NCBI RefSeq assembly: GCF_030020805.1
Contig: NZ_CP125098.1
Location: forward strand, 5,975,501-6,039,500
Length of the DNA stretch: 64,000 nucleotides
Source of the DNA: Paenibacillus sp. RC67
GTDB taxonomy: Bacteria; Bacillota; Bacilli; Paenibacillales; NBRC-103111
Reading direction: 5' to 3'
Made by a program: the position numbers and the translations under genes. Below are positions 9,242-18,213 of the stretch, one piece after another. Below the pieces are notes generated by a model. That model was given only the letters and a program-made list of their open reading frames with translations, was not told the DNA's origin and did not search any database. Numbering within the stretch: the first letter of the stretch is position 1; the number at the start of each line of letters is the position of its first letter.

Positions 9242-9372
9242 CACACCATATATATTGACGCCCCATTTATCCGATAGGGGCAACGATCCAATCATTTAAA
9301 GTCCTTTGAACATATAATTATTTTGGGATTGAGTATAACCCTTCCTAAAATGAACATGAGAGGAGAATTACA

Positions 9373-9465
9373 ATGGGCGGATCATGTTTTGGAGGATTTA
9401 CAAGCGTTGGTGTCATCTTGGTTCTCTTTATCCTGTTGGTTATTGTAAGTCGCTCTTGGATCTAA
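9373..9465 (+). CDS. YjcZ-family sporulation mini-protein
   Basis: A 30-residue ORF encoding a Gly/Cys/Phe-rich head (MGGSCFGGF) and a single hydrophobic helix ending in a basic residue (LLVIVSRSWI). This matches the YjcZ/sporulation mini-protein pattern common in Bacillus and Paenibacillus. AGGAG lies 8 nt upstream and a strong terminator follows. A 38-residue paralogue lies at 31988. Family members accumulate in spores or are linked to the coat; the specific role is unknown. Confidence 0.85.
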   Translation: MGGSCFGGFTSVGVILVLFILLVIVSRSWI

Positions 9466-9487
9466 TCTTATAACTGCATATAAGTAC

Positions 9488-9526
9488 AAAAACCGGTCCC
9501 GCGAGTGAGGGACCGGTTTTATTTTG
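9488..9526 (+). terminator. Strong terminator, usable on both strands
   Basis: AAAACCGGTCCC and GGGACCGGTTTT form a perfect 12-bp stem with an 8-nt loop, with T-runs on either side. It separates the YjcZ gene from the convergent amidohydrolase gene. Confidence 0.92.
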
Positions 9527-9570
9527 ACACAATTCTATTTTAATCTTAAACGCTGTCTTGGTCTGAAGCC

Positions 9571-10908
9571 TTAAATCCCTGCTTTTCTAGCCATGGCGTC
9601 CATAGTCACTTTGCTCTCGTACATAATGCGTTCTTCGTCTAACGTCAATACCTCACGGTTTTTCATGACGACCTTGCCGTCGATAATAACATCCTCTACG
9701 TCACGGCTCGTGACCGACTCCACGATGGTATTAATCAGAATGCGAGTCGGAGTAATATGCGGCTGATCCAGATCAATCAGAATGAGGTCGGCTTTCTTGC
9801 CCGTCTCAATGGTTCCTATCTCATGCGCAAGCTGGAGCGCACTGGCTCCACCTATCGTAACCATTTTGAGGAGCTCCTCGACCGGAATAACAAGCGGATC
9901 GAACACCGGGAGCCCCCAATAGGCGTGAAGCCCGGAGCGGAAAACCCGCATTTCATCGAATAAGCTCAAATTGGAGCCGGAGGCTCCGTCGCTTCCCATA
10001 CCGATTGACATACCCATTTCGATCATGCGCGGCGTTTTCGGGAAGCCGTGGGAATTAAAGTTAGCACGCGGGCAATGAACGATCTTCACGCCACGGTCTT
10101 TTAAGATTTCCAATTCATGCTCGGAATACACCACGTTGTGAGCCGTCAATAAATTAGGGCCCAAGGCGCCGAGAGAATCGAGATACTCGACTGGACGTTT
10201 CTTATATCGTTCCAGGCAGTAACGCACTTCATCCCGATGCTCGGCTAAATGCATGTGCAAGCCTGTATTGTACTGGCGCGCCTTCTCGGCCGCTGCTTGA
10301 ATCAGCTCAGGCGAGCACGACATCACCTGGCGAATGCCGAACCAGATATGGACTCTTCCGTCCCCAGCTCCGTTGTAGGTGCGGTACAGCCATTCATTAT
10401 TATCCATTATAGTTTCAAGCGGCTGCTTCATTGTATCCGGCAAAAAATCGCCGATATCGATGCTAGACCGGGTAATTGCCGCTCTCATGCCCGATTGTAC
10501 AGCAGCTTCCGCAACCTTGTGCATGTGTACGCCACCGGCATCCGCGAAGGCGGTCGTTCCGGATTTGATCATCTCAAGACAGCTCATTTCCGCACTGACT
10601 CGGACATCCTCTTCATTCATATTACCCTCGAACGGCACGAGAATTCGCGACCAAATCATCGGAAGCTCGTCCATCGTCCGGCCCTTTAACAATTGCTGGC
10701 AGGTATGCGTGTGGGCGTCCACGAGTCCGGGCATACACAGCTTACCTTTGCCTGATAATGTTTCTATCGGTTGATACTTAGCTATCATCTCAGCGCTTGG
10801 CCCGATCTCGACAATGCGCGTGCCGTCTACTGCTATGGCACGGTTATCGGCGATTTTAAAATCGGGCGTCATAACGCTGCAATCTTTAATCAACAAATCG
10901 CACTTCAT
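9571..10908 (-). CDS. Amidohydrolase / nucleoside-type deaminase (MtaD/TrzN group)
   Basis: Metal-dependent amidohydrolase with the TIM-barrel signature: HTH at His66/His68, HMHLAEH, a His in LLTAHNVVY, and the catalytic Asp in MGSDGASGSN. The subgroup includes MTA/SAH deaminase, SsnA-like and s-triazine hydrolases; substrates are mostly amino-purines or their nucleosides. It is the last gene of the IclR/nucleoside hydrolase/ABC operon, which points to deamination of a purine nucleoside or base. The exact substrate cannot be read from the sequence. Confidence 0.87.
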   Translation of the reverse strand: MKCDLLIKDCSVMTPDFKIADNRAIAVDGTRIVEIGPSAEMIAKYQPIETLSGKGKLCMPGLVDAHTHTCQQLLKGRTMDELPMIWSRILVPFEGNMNEEDVRVSAEMSCLEMIKSGTTAFADAGGVHMHKVAEAAVQSGMRAAITRSSIDIGDFLPDTMKQPLETIMDNNEWLYRTYNGAGDGRVHIWFGIRQVMSCSPELIQAAAEKARQYNTGLHMHLAEHRDEVRYCLERYKKRPVEYLDSLGALGPNLLTAHNVVYSEHELEILKDRGVKIVHCPRANFNSHGFPKTPRMIEMGMSIGMGSDGASGSNLSLFDEMRVFRSGLHAYWGLPVFDPLVIPVEELLKMVTIGGASALQLAHEIGTIETGKKADLILIDLDQPHITPTRILINTIVESVTSRDVEDVIIDGKVVMKNREVLTLDEERIMYESKVTMDAMARKAGI

Positions 10909-10939
10909 GTCATCACCTTTTTTCTATGCCTGTTCTGCA

Positions 10940-11764
10940 TCATTTTACGCCGCCGTCAGTCAACCCTCTAACGATAAACTTCTGGAAGAACAGCACCAGA
11001 AGCAGTACCGGCAGACTACCGACTATACCGGCAGGGAACATGATTTCGTAAGCGACCCGATCTTCCCCTATAAACTCCGCCATCCGCACGGATAGCGTCT
11101 TAATATTCATATTCGTCATTGCGCTGGCAAACAAAAATTCGTTCCATGCGCCCATAAAGACGAAAATTCCCGTCGTTACCAGACCACCCATGGAAAGCGG
11201 CAGCACGATTTTTCGTATAATCTGCAGTCGAGTACAACCATCCAGCTTGGCCGCCTCTTCTATCTCATAAGGAATCGAGATAATAAAAGCTCGGAACATC
11301 CAAACCACATAAGGAAGGGAAAAACTAATATAAGTCAAAATTAAGCCCACATGCGTATACAACAATCCTGTGATTCTCATAATCATAAACAGAGGAATTA
11401 ACAGCGCCATGTGCGGAAGCATCTGCGACGCAAGCACTGTCAGAAAAAAAGCATTTTTACGCGGAAACTGGAACCGCGCGAACGCGTAAGCGCCAAGCGA
11501 CCCAATGGACAACGATATCGCCGTCGTAAAGCCCGAAACGATAAAGCTGTTCAGCATGGCGGATGTAAACGATTTTTCCTTCAGCAGCTGAATATAGTAT
11601 TTGATGGTCCATTCGCTTGGCCATATTTTCGGAGGATTACTGAACAAATCAAGCGGCAGCTTGACGCTCGACAGCAGCAGCCATAGGACAGGAAACAGGA
11701 TAAAGATCATTAATATAATCGAGATCATGACCTGAACCGCTTTTTTAGCGTACTTCACACTCAA
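10940..11764 (-). CDS. Carbohydrate-type ABC permease, MalG/CUT1 family
   Basis: Inner-membrane permease with six predicted helices and the EAA loop (EIEEAAKLDGCTRLQIIRKI) that docks the ATPase. The frame is open back to a TTG at 11881, but that start has no SD site and would add about 39 basic, non-membrane residues; GAGGGG lies 6 nt before the TTG at 11764, which gives a normal CUT1 N-terminus. No ATPase gene is in the operon, as often seen when a shared MsmX-like ATPase is used. Confidence 0.9.
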   Translation of the reverse strand: MSVKYAKKAVQVMISIILMIFILFPVLWLLLSSVKLPLDLFSNPPKIWPSEWTIKYYIQLLKEKSFTSAMLNSFIVSGFTTAISLSIGSLGAYAFARFQFPRKNAFFLTVLASQMLPHMALLIPLFMIMRITGLLYTHVGLILTYISFSLPYVVWMFRAFIISIPYEIEEAAKLDGCTRLQIIRKIVLPLSMGGLVTTGIFVFMGAWNEFLFASAMTNMNIKTLSVRMAEFIGEDRVAYEIMFPAGIVGSLPVLLLVLFFQKFIVRGLTDGGVK

Positions 11765-11810
11765 ATACATCCCCTCGTTAGAGAATTGTTGACCGTTTGG
11801 CTGCAGAATT

Positions 11811-11845
11811 CGGGAATCCCAAGACTTTCGCCTTAGAAATTCCCG
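11811..11845 (-). promoter_or_regulatory. Intercistronic hairpin after the binding-protein gene
   Basis: In minus-strand RNA, CGGGAAT pairs with ATTCCCG and the inner CTAAG with CTTGG (one G-U). The inner stem is weaker on the plus strand, so it suits the operon transcript. No T-run follows. Such hairpins after solute-binding-protein genes usually protect the upstream message and raise binding protein over permease. Confidence 0.55.
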
Positions 11846-11887
11846 TCTGCGACTAACGGCCACACCCTTAAGAAATCTCAAGGAACT

Positions 11888-13156
11888 TTATTTTTTTCCG
11901 ATCATGGCCAATATTTTTTGCTCTGCATCTTTAAGCGCCTGCTCTGGCGTTACTTTTCCCATTACCGCTGCCAAGATGTTACGGGACAGCTCATCCGTAA
12001 TTTTGGTAGCTTGTTCGTGGCGGAACAGTCCGAACGGATACTGCATTTGCTCAGGAAGCAGGGCATATTGCGGATATTTAGCTTGCAGCTCGGCATCCTT
12101 CACCATAGCATCGTCACTAGGGATTTTACCGTTAGCCAGAGACATTTTCTTTTGCTGCTCAGCGTTTGTTACGAATTTGATATACTCCATAGCCCACTCT
12201 TTTTTCTTCGAGGAAGCTGGAATTGCCAGACCGCCCGTTTCGCCGTACGAAGCGGTTTTCAGCTTGGAACCTGGAATCAGGGCCACGCCCATTTGACCTA
12301 CGACCTTGGATTTCTCCTTGTCGTTAGACATCGGCAAAGTTTGCGGCGTATTCATGTTCATAGCGATAGTGCCTTGAGTCAGTACTTCCGCCATAGCGCC
12401 GGAGCTGCTGAACTCCTTGGATTGCGGGCTCATGATGTTATATTTAAGATTCATATCCGTCATCATCTGCAGAGCGGCTAATCCTTCTGGACTATTGAAC
12501 GTAGGACGGTCATTTTGGTAATCCCAGAATTCGCCTCCATTGGAACGCAAGTGAACAATGAAACTGGAGTAAGAAATCGTTCCGCCCAATGATTCCGCAT
12601 AAGGAGAAACCTTATCTGCTTTTATTTTTTGAGCAGCAGTAATCAACTCATCCCAAGTTTTCGGTGCTTCAGGGATCAATGTCTTGTTGTAGTAGAACTG
12701 CCACAACCATACATAACGAGGAATCGCATACTGCTTGCCTTTGTAAGACATAGCTTCCATCGTTTGCGGATTCAGACGTTTTTTCATATCGTCCGTAACA
12801 TAGGAATCCAGCGGCTCAAGAAAGCCTTTGGAGGCAAACTCAGTTGCCCAGTCGTCGCGTACATGCACTACGTCATATTCACTGCCGCCTGCCGTAAACG
12901 AAACGAACACTTTATCGTGAAGCTGCATGAACGGAACCGTTTCATAATTTACTTTAATTCCCGTCGCTTTGGTGAATTCCTCATTCTGCTGCTTCCAGAA
13001 CGGCTCGTCCAAATAAAGTACAGTAATTTCCTTGTTGTCCTGATCCTTTCCGACAACTTTGTCTTGATCGGCCGGTGCACCGCATCCAGCCAGCAGTGAC
13101 GCAGATACTGCGCCGACAACCCCCATTTTTAACCATTTCAAATGCTTCTTCTCCAT
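11888..13156 (-). CDS. Extracellular solute-binding lipoprotein, family 1
   Basis: Lipoprotein signal peptide with lipobox SLLAGCGAP (Cys near residue 25), then a 400-residue periplasmic-type binding fold with the family 1 phrases TKATGIKVNYETVP, YAIPRYVWLWQFYYNK and KPTWDEL-like PKTWDELITAAQKI. Usually binds sugars or oligosaccharides. In this operon the partner enzymes are a nucleoside hydrolase and a deaminase, so a nucleoside or ribosylated compound is a reasonable ligand, which is inference. A hairpin follows the gene. Confidence 0.93.
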   Translation of the reverse strand: MEKKHLKWLKMGVVGAVSASLLAGCGAPADQDKVVGKDQDNKEITVLYLDEPFWKQQNEEFTKATGIKVNYETVPFMQLHDKVFVSFTAGGSEYDVVHVRDDWATEFASKGFLEPLDSYVTDDMKKRLNPQTMEAMSYKGKQYAIPRYVWLWQFYYNKTLIPEAPKTWDELITAAQKIKADKVSPYAESLGGTISYSSFIVHLRSNGGEFWDYQNDRPTFNSPEGLAALQMMTDMNLKYNIMSPQSKEFSSSGAMAEVLTQGTIAMNMNTPQTLPMSNDKEKSKVVGQMGVALIPGSKLKTASYGETGGLAIPASSKKKEWAMEYIKFVTNAEQQKKMSLANGKIPSDDAMVKDAELQAKYPQYALLPEQMQYPFGLFRHEQATKITDELSRNILAAVMGKVTPEQALKDAEQKILAMIGKK

Positions 13157-13177
13157 GTTTCGTTCCCCCTGTTTGTC

Positions 13178-14104
13178 CTAATCATTTTTACCTATTGTTT
13201 TTAAGTAAACTGCAGTGAAAAGCAGTGTACAAAGCGTAATAAAGAATGCCAGTGCGGAGCCGTAGCCCATGTCAAAATTACGGAAAGCTTGCTCGTAAGC
13301 ATAGACGTTGATGACCATTGTGGCATCCAGTGGGCCTCCTTGAGTCAGCACCCAAATGATGTCGAACGCCCGAAGCGCCCACATCGTTTCCATGACGAAC
13401 AGTACCATTAGAACGGGTCGCAGCGATGGCAGTGTAATATGGAAGAAGCGCTGGATCGTTCCTGCGCCGTCCACTTGCCCGGCATCGTAAAGCTCTTTGG
13501 AAATCGTCTGCAGACCGGCAAGCAAAATGAGGGCTGCGAATGGGACGCTTTTCCAAATGTCCGCTACAATGACCGCGCCTAGCGCCGTCGACCCTTCAGC
13601 CAACCATGATTTATATTCATTAATGAGACCCAGCTTCAGCATAAGCTCATTAATAATCCCGTTGTTGCCGTTATACATCCACTTCCACATAAGACCGTTA
13701 ACGACATTGGATAACGCCCATGGAATCAGAAAAATTTTCTTAAAAAACTCGCCTCCCCATATGCCATGGAAAATCGTAAGCGCGATTCCAAAAGCAATGA
13801 GAAGCGTTCCGACCACTTTGGCAGCCGTAAATAAAAAGGTTTGCAAAAGCACGTTAGGAATTCTCAGGTCACTCAGCAGTCTCGCGTAATTATCTAGTCC
13901 CACGAAAGTAAAATGGGCGCGCCCGGACACAAAATCCATTTTGGTAAAAGATAGAAATAGCGCGTAAACCATAGGAAACAAGATGGTCATAGCCAACAAA
14001 ATATAGGTAGGTGTCAAATAGATGCCCGCTGCAGCCGAATCGGACAGCCGGTCAAATCGCTTTAACAATCCCGATCGTGCGGCGGTCTTACTGGGCTTGC
14101 TCAT
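13178..14104 (-). CDS. Carbohydrate-type ABC permease, MalF/CUT1 family
   Basis: Inner-membrane permease with six predicted helices, first at about residues 32-55. The EAA-type loop is ELYDAGQVDGAGTIQRFFHI. Pairs with the MalG-type permease downstream and the binding lipoprotein between them. Starts 18 nt after the nucleoside hydrolase gene and is clearly in the same transcript. Confidence 0.92.
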   Translation of the reverse strand: MSKPSKTAARSGLLKRFDRLSDSAAAGIYLTPTYILLAMTILFPMVYALFLSFTKMDFVSGRAHFTFVGLDNYARLLSDLRIPNVLLQTFLFTAAKVVGTLLIAFGIALTIFHGIWGGEFFKKIFLIPWALSNVVNGLMWKWMYNGNNGIINELMLKLGLINEYKSWLAEGSTALGAVIVADIWKSVPFAALILLAGLQTISKELYDAGQVDGAGTIQRFFHITLPSLRPVLMVLFVMETMWALRAFDIIWVLTQGGPLDATMVINVYAYEQAFRNFDMGYGSALAFFITLCTLLFTAVYLKTIGKND

Positions 14105-14122
14105 TAGAGTCCAATCCTCCTA

Positions 14123-15058
14123 TTATCTACTAAAAGCTTGATCGATTCGGCTGAGAAAGCGGGATACGAAGCGTTCGGCATCCACTTCCATGCAGACATT
14201 CGTGTTAGGCCCGCCGGGAGATTTACGACGCAAATCTTCGGTCGTTCGGCCAAGCGCATCCTCTTCAAGATCGACCTCGATATACATCGGAACCATATTC
14301 ACCAGTTCAGGGTGGACAGCGATACCAACAGCAAGCGGATCATGCAGCGCACAGCCCTTTAAGTAAGGATGGTTTACTTTGTAAGCTTGTATATAATATT
14401 TCGTGAAATCAGCGAAAAATGTGCTGCAAGGAGTGTTCTTCTCCCTCCAACGCTCTACCTCTTCCTGACGCAGCACGGTTTTTCTCGTCACATCGAGTCC
14501 CACAAGCGTAATCGGCAGCTCAGAGGAGAATACCTTCTGTGCGGCATGGGGATCAATAATGATGTTCGCTTCTGCAAATTTCGTTACATTCCCCGGCGTC
14601 GCTACCGCTCCACCCATCGTAACGACGCGGCCGATTCGACCGACGATATCGGGCGCCTTTTGGATAGCAAGCGCAAGATTCGTTAACGGCGCTGTCGTAA
14701 CGAGCGTCAAATCACGTCCGTGCTTGCGCACCTGCTCGATGATGAAATCAACGGCATGCATGCCGGAAGCTGCCCGCTTAGGCTCGCTTCGTACAACATT
14801 GCCCAGTCCATCCGTTCCGTGAAACGTTCCGCTATATTGGCGCGTTCGAATCAGCGGCTGTTCAGCACCCCGGAATACCGGTACATCGCATTTGAGCTGT
14901 TCAAGCACAAGAAGCGTATTGCGGGCTGAGCATTCTGCAGGAGCCATGCCATAGGTCGTTGTTACGCCAAGCAATTCCACTTCCGGCGAGGCTGTAGCGT
15001 AGGCGATAGCCAATGCATCGTCAACGCCCGTATCCACATCCAAAATAACTTTGCGCAC
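14123..15058 (-). CDS. Nucleoside hydrolase (inosine/uridine-preferring family)
   Basis: Hydrolyses the N-glycosidic bond of ribonucleosides to base and ribose. The N-terminal calcium/ribose site DVDTGVDDALA is intact, the later AEANIIIDPHAA and the C-terminal ALHDPLAVG (calcium Asp and catalytic His) are present, and the 311-residue length is standard. It follows the IclR gene and precedes the ABC transporter genes. Substrate preference within the family cannot be told from the sequence. Confidence 0.95.
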   Translation of the reverse strand: MRKVILDVDTGVDDALAIAYATASPEVELLGVTTTYGMAPAECSARNTLLVLEQLKCDVPVFRGAEQPLIRTRQYSGTFHGTDGLGNVVRSEPKRAASGMHAVDFIIEQVRKHGRDLTLVTTAPLTNLALAIQKAPDIVGRIGRVVTMGGAVATPGNVTKFAEANIIIDPHAAQKVFSSELPITLVGLDVTRKTVLRQEEVERWREKNTPCSTFFADFTKYYIQAYKVNHPYLKGCALHDPLAVGIAVHPELVNMVPMYIEVDLEEDALGRTTEDLRRKSPGGPNTNVCMEVDAERFVSRFLSRIDQAFSR

Positions 15059-15130
15059 CCTTTTTCCTCCTTTGTCATCATTAACGTTCTTATTTCAAGG
15101 ACACCGTTCTTCAATGATTCCAAAAAAAAT

Positions 15131-15901
15131 TTATATGCCTCCGAGTCTTTTGGAAATAAGGTCTGCTGCATTAAGGCATTGAAGTAGTAGGTCGTCCGTA
15201 ATTTTAACCATTCTAAATTCCAGTCCAGATATAGACAAGCCTGCAATAACCTCGCCCGTATGATCACGTATAGGAACGGCAATCCCCATCCCGCCTAGCG
15301 AGAAATCGTTTGAAGAAATGCAGTAGCCTTGTTCTCTTATCGTTTGCAAATGATCCAACAATTCAGACGGATCGACGATTGTATATTCCGTGAACTTTTC
15401 CAAGCCTTGGGATATAATCTGGTTTATCTTGTCGGGAGACAAGTTTGCTAGTAATATCTTTGTAGTAGCTCCCGCATGCAAAGAAACTCTTTTGCCTAGT
15501 GGAGAGGTGTACCGTACACTTTGCGAGCTTTCGACTTTCTCTATACATATGCCTTCCAGCCCGTCGGCAATCATGAGCATAACGGTTTCTCCCGTGCTTT
15601 CGCACAGCTTCTCCATAATCGGCTTGGCTACCGTGCGCAGGTTCATTTGATTAGCTACTATAGTACCCAGCTCAAATAACCTGATTCCCAGCACATATTT
15701 TTGGGTAACCGGATTTTTGCTAACAAACCCGCGGTGCTCCAGAGTCACCAGCATGCGATGAACGACACTCTTGTATAGGCCTAAGTGTTCACCAAGCTCA
15801 GTAACTCCCCACTCGGGTTTATCTACGGTGAAGCATTCAAGCATTCTTAAGATGCGATCCCCGGTTTCTAGAATAGCGGTCTTCTTAACGTTCTCTGCCA
15901 T
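15131..15901 (-). CDS. IclR-family transcriptional regulator
   Basis: N-terminal winged helix-turn-helix (about residues 10-75, WGVTELGEHLGLYKSVVHRM) and C-terminal IclR effector domain with motifs LFELGTIVAN and MGIAVPIRDHTGEVIAGLSISG. It is the first gene of the nucleoside operon and probably controls it and itself. The effector is likely a small metabolite of the pathway. The 5' region is AT-rich, but no palindromic operator could be settled by eye. Confidence 0.93.
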   Translation of the reverse strand: MAENVKKTAILETGDRILRMLECFTVDKPEWGVTELGEHLGLYKSVVHRMLVTLEHRGFVSKNPVTQKYVLGIRLFELGTIVANQMNLRTVAKPIMEKLCESTGETVMLMIADGLEGICIEKVESSQSVRYTSPLGKRVSLHAGATTKILLANLSPDKINQIISQGLEKFTEYTIVDPSELLDHLQTIREQGYCISSNDFSLGGMGIAVPIRDHTGEVIAGLSISGLEFRMVKITDDLLLQCLNAADLISKRLGGI

Positions 15902-16111
15902 AATACGACCTTTCGTTCCGCAAATAAGGACGGCGTTCTGTTATGATAATCACTTTTTTTATTATATCTCATTTTATGTCGAACGCAATCCTTTATTTGA
16001 AAAAAATTGCCATATATAACATCTTCCTGTGACCCCATACGTTTGACCGTGGGGAGTGTATAGGGTATGAGACTCCATCCGTTTTTCCACCCCATACCCC
16101 TTCCCATGTCA
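15902..16111. other. Promoter-side intergenic region of the nucleoside operon
   Basis: No gene. Holds the 5' region of the IclR operon, with AT-rich stretches at 15952-16020, and related CCCCATAC segments near 16033 and 16090 whose meaning is unclear. Confidence 0.4.
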
Positions 16112-16158
16112 AGAAGAAAAAGCCTGCAATCCTTTTTATAAAAGGACTACAGGCTTCT
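16112..16158 (-). terminator. Terminator of the PAP2 gene
   Basis: On the minus strand AAGCCTG...CAGGCTT encloses CCTTTTATAAAAAGG and is followed by TTTTCTTCTT. Confidence 0.85.
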
Positions 16159-16169
16159 TTGTTGTATGA

Positions 16170-16799
16170 CTAATTCGCATCTTGGGACTGGACTTTGGCT
16201 CTATCCCCAACAGGCAAAAACGAGATTCGCGAAGCGATTTTATTGTAGATTCCTATGCAAATTTTGGCCAGCGGCTCGGCATATCCTCTGTATTTAACGA
16301 CCGCCATGCTGGCTAATAACGCGAGGATGATTCCACCTGCTATGTCCGCAGGGTAATGAACCCCAACGTACACCCGCCCAATTCCGGTCAGGCAGGCCAA
16401 CACCAACATAACTGCACCCATCCGGCGCTTCAGCAGCAGCCATACCGTAAAGGCAATCGCGAACGTGAAGGTGGTGTGATCGCTAGGAAACGATGGGTCT
16501 GCCGCATGCGGAACCAATTGATGGACCTGATGCTCGACAAAAGGTCTCGGATGTCCGACGATAGGCGAAATAATCCACCCCGCAACCAGAATCGCTAATG
16601 CAGCGGATAAGCAGCCGTAAAAGACCCCTTTTTGGTTCACACTGCGGCCGCTAAGCCATAGTACAACCAAAATCGCCAGCATGACATAAACCAAATCGCG
16701 CGCAAAAAATACCATCATGCCGTCCAGCCAGCCGTACTGCCCTGCAAATTGATTAATAAATTGAAAAATCGCGTAGTTCAAGACTGATCCCCCATCCAA
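16170..16799 (-). CDS. PAP2 phosphatase, undecaprenyl-diphosphatase-like (BcrC type)
   Basis: Integral membrane phosphatase with five or six helices and the three PAP2 signature boxes in order: a Lys/Arg-containing region ending GHPRPF, PSDHTTF with the essential Ser/His pair, and GVHYPADIAGG with the nucleophilic His. BcrC-type enzymes recycle undecaprenyl diphosphate outside the membrane and can give bacitracin tolerance; other PAP2 members act on other lipid phosphates. Single-gene unit with its own terminator. Confidence 0.87.
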   Translation of the reverse strand: MDGGSVLNYAIFQFINQFAGQYGWLDGMMVFFARDLVYVMLAILVVLWLSGRSVNQKGVFYGCLSAALAILVAGWIISPIVGHPRPFVEHQVHQLVPHAADPSFPSDHTTFTFAIAFTVWLLLKRRMGAVMLVLACLTGIGRVYVGVHYPADIAGGIILALLASMAVVKYRGYAEPLAKICIGIYNKIASRISFLPVGDRAKVQSQDAN

Positions 16800-16887
16800 A
16801 TCAAGATGATTGGATCAGTATAATGCACAAATCTTAATAATTTCTTAATATTATATGAAAAAATATCATCTACTTCCGATTGTCCTG

Positions 16888-17757
16888 TTAATGGATGCTG
16901 CTCTTATCAAAATTACCGCCCAGAACGTCGGAAACCTGCTGAATCGAAATAAACGCTTTTTCATCTATTTCCTGGACAAGGGTTTTTAGCTTGGTCAGCT
17001 CGAGCCGCGTAACGACGCAATAAATCATTTGGGTATCCTCCTTGGAGTAGCCTCCCTTGGCATAAATATAAGTCGTGTTCCGTCCGAGCCGCTTCATTAT
17101 CGCATGAGAAATTTCTTCATAGTCGCTCGAAATGATCGTAACCGATTTGGATTCGTCCAGACCTTGAACGACAATATCCATCACCTTTGAGGCAATGTAG
17201 TAAGTAAAGATCGAGTACATCGCCGAATCCCAGCCAAATACGAAGCCAGCCAGAATAAAAATGAACACGTTGATGAACATGATGATTTGCCCGACGGGCA
17301 GCCTGAATTTCTCCGACAACAGAATAGCTACAATCTCAGTACCGTCCAGCGATCCCCCGAACCGCAGCACCAAGCCAACCCCTAATCCGAGGATAAGCCC
17401 CCCGAATAGAACAGCCAATATTTTCTCATTCGTAAACGGCTCCACGTGATGCAATAAAGCCGTGACTATAGACATTAAAGCAATCGCGTACAGGGTAGAG
17501 AAAGCAAAGGTCTTGCCGATCTGCTTATAGCCGACTATCAGAAAAGGCAGATTGATAAAGAAGATGAACAGCCCTAACGGAAACGTCGTTATTTTCGATA
17601 AAACGATGGAAATCCCCGTGATCCCCCCGTCGATAACATCATTAGGCACCAGGAAAATTTCAAGCGCCACGGCCATCATAATCGCACCGATCGTAATAAA
17701 GATGAAAGCTTTCAAAAAAACCAGCCATGTTTTCTTCTTATGTACCCGGTTGTTCAT
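16888..17757 (-). CDS. YitT family membrane protein (DUF161/DUF2179)
   Basis: N-terminal part holds about five hydrophobic segments with glycine-rich turns (DVIDGGITGISI, FGGSLDGTEI), the C-terminal about 85 residues form a soluble DUF2179 domain (KSVTIISSDYEEISHAI, QMIYCVVTRLEL). This is the usual YitT layout. Role unknown. The gene stands alone between a PAP2 gene and a structured intergenic region. Confidence 0.88.
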   Translation of the reverse strand: MNNRVHKKKTWLVFLKAFIFITIGAIMMAVALEIFLVPNDVIDGGITGISIVLSKITTFPLGLFIFFINLPFLIVGYKQIGKTFAFSTLYAIALMSIVTALLHHVEPFTNEKILAVLFGGLILGLGVGLVLRFGGSLDGTEIVAILLSEKFRLPVGQIIMFINVFIFILAGFVFGWDSAMYSIFTYYIASKVMDIVVQGLDESKSVTIISSDYEEISHAIMKRLGRNTTYIYAKGGYSKEDTQMIYCVVTRLELTKLKTLVQEIDEKAFISIQQVSDVLGGNFDKSSIH

Positions 17758-17859
17758 TTACCCTACCCCATCCTCTTTTTTATCATAGCGTTCGCTTTTT
17801 TAATGTAAAAAAACCATTTTTTTATGAAATGAAGGTGGATGGGCATGCACGCAAAATAA

Positions 17860-17911
17860 CCCCGCAAAGTGGAGCCTCTAGCTTCGAACTGGATTCAGGT
17901 ACTTTGCGGGG
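17860..17911. repeat. Perfect 11-bp inverted repeat, orphan hairpin
   Basis: CCCCGCAAAGT and ACTTTGCGGGG are exact inverses separated by 30 nt that contain weaker pairing. No T-run follows on either strand. No second copy was noticed in the window. It could be a small structured RNA or a processing site. Confidence 0.55.
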
Positions 17912-17935
17912 AGCTCCGAACTTATACATTATATG

Positions 17936-17972
17936 TAAAAAAAGACCGCACGTTATTTAACGTACGGCCTTG
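17936..17972 (-). terminator. Terminator of the TIR-like operon
   Basis: Minus strand: CCGTACGTTA and TAACGTGCGG pair almost perfectly and are followed by TCTTTTTTT. Confidence 0.87.
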
Positions 17973-18000
17973 CCAACGCTGCCCTAAAGGAAGCTGTCTT

Positions 18001-18213
18001 TTATATGAACGACGGCTTGCGGTTCAACACTTTCCCACTGATGACATGAATATATTCTTTGTCGCCGCCTTCAACCGAAGGACCGACGAAAATGCCTGCT
18101 TTAGCATCGCGTTCCTCATGAGGCGTACCTAGATCGGCAGAGCTTTGACTAGCCCACCGTCCCGCTGCGGATCCGTAAATCGACGCCCTCTTAAACCCTG
18201 CGCTTCTGTTCAT
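18001..18213 (-). CDS. Small protein overlapping the TIR-like gene
   Basis: A 70-residue ORF, starting ATG at 18213 with GGAGGGG 6 nt upstream, overlapping the last 23 nt of the TIR-like gene in another frame and followed by a good terminator. The arrangement suggests translational coupling. Composition is Ser/Gly/Ala/Arg-rich in the first half, then GIFVGPSVEGG and YIHVISGKVL; no signal peptide or membrane segment. No recognised family. It could be a partner or regulator of the TIR-like protein, or a spurious ORF; the SD site and overlap argue that it is translated. Confidence 0.5.
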   Translation of the reverse strand: MNRSAGFKRASIYGSAAGRWASQSSADLGTPHEERDAKAGIFVGPSVEGGDKEYIHVISGKVLNRKPSFI

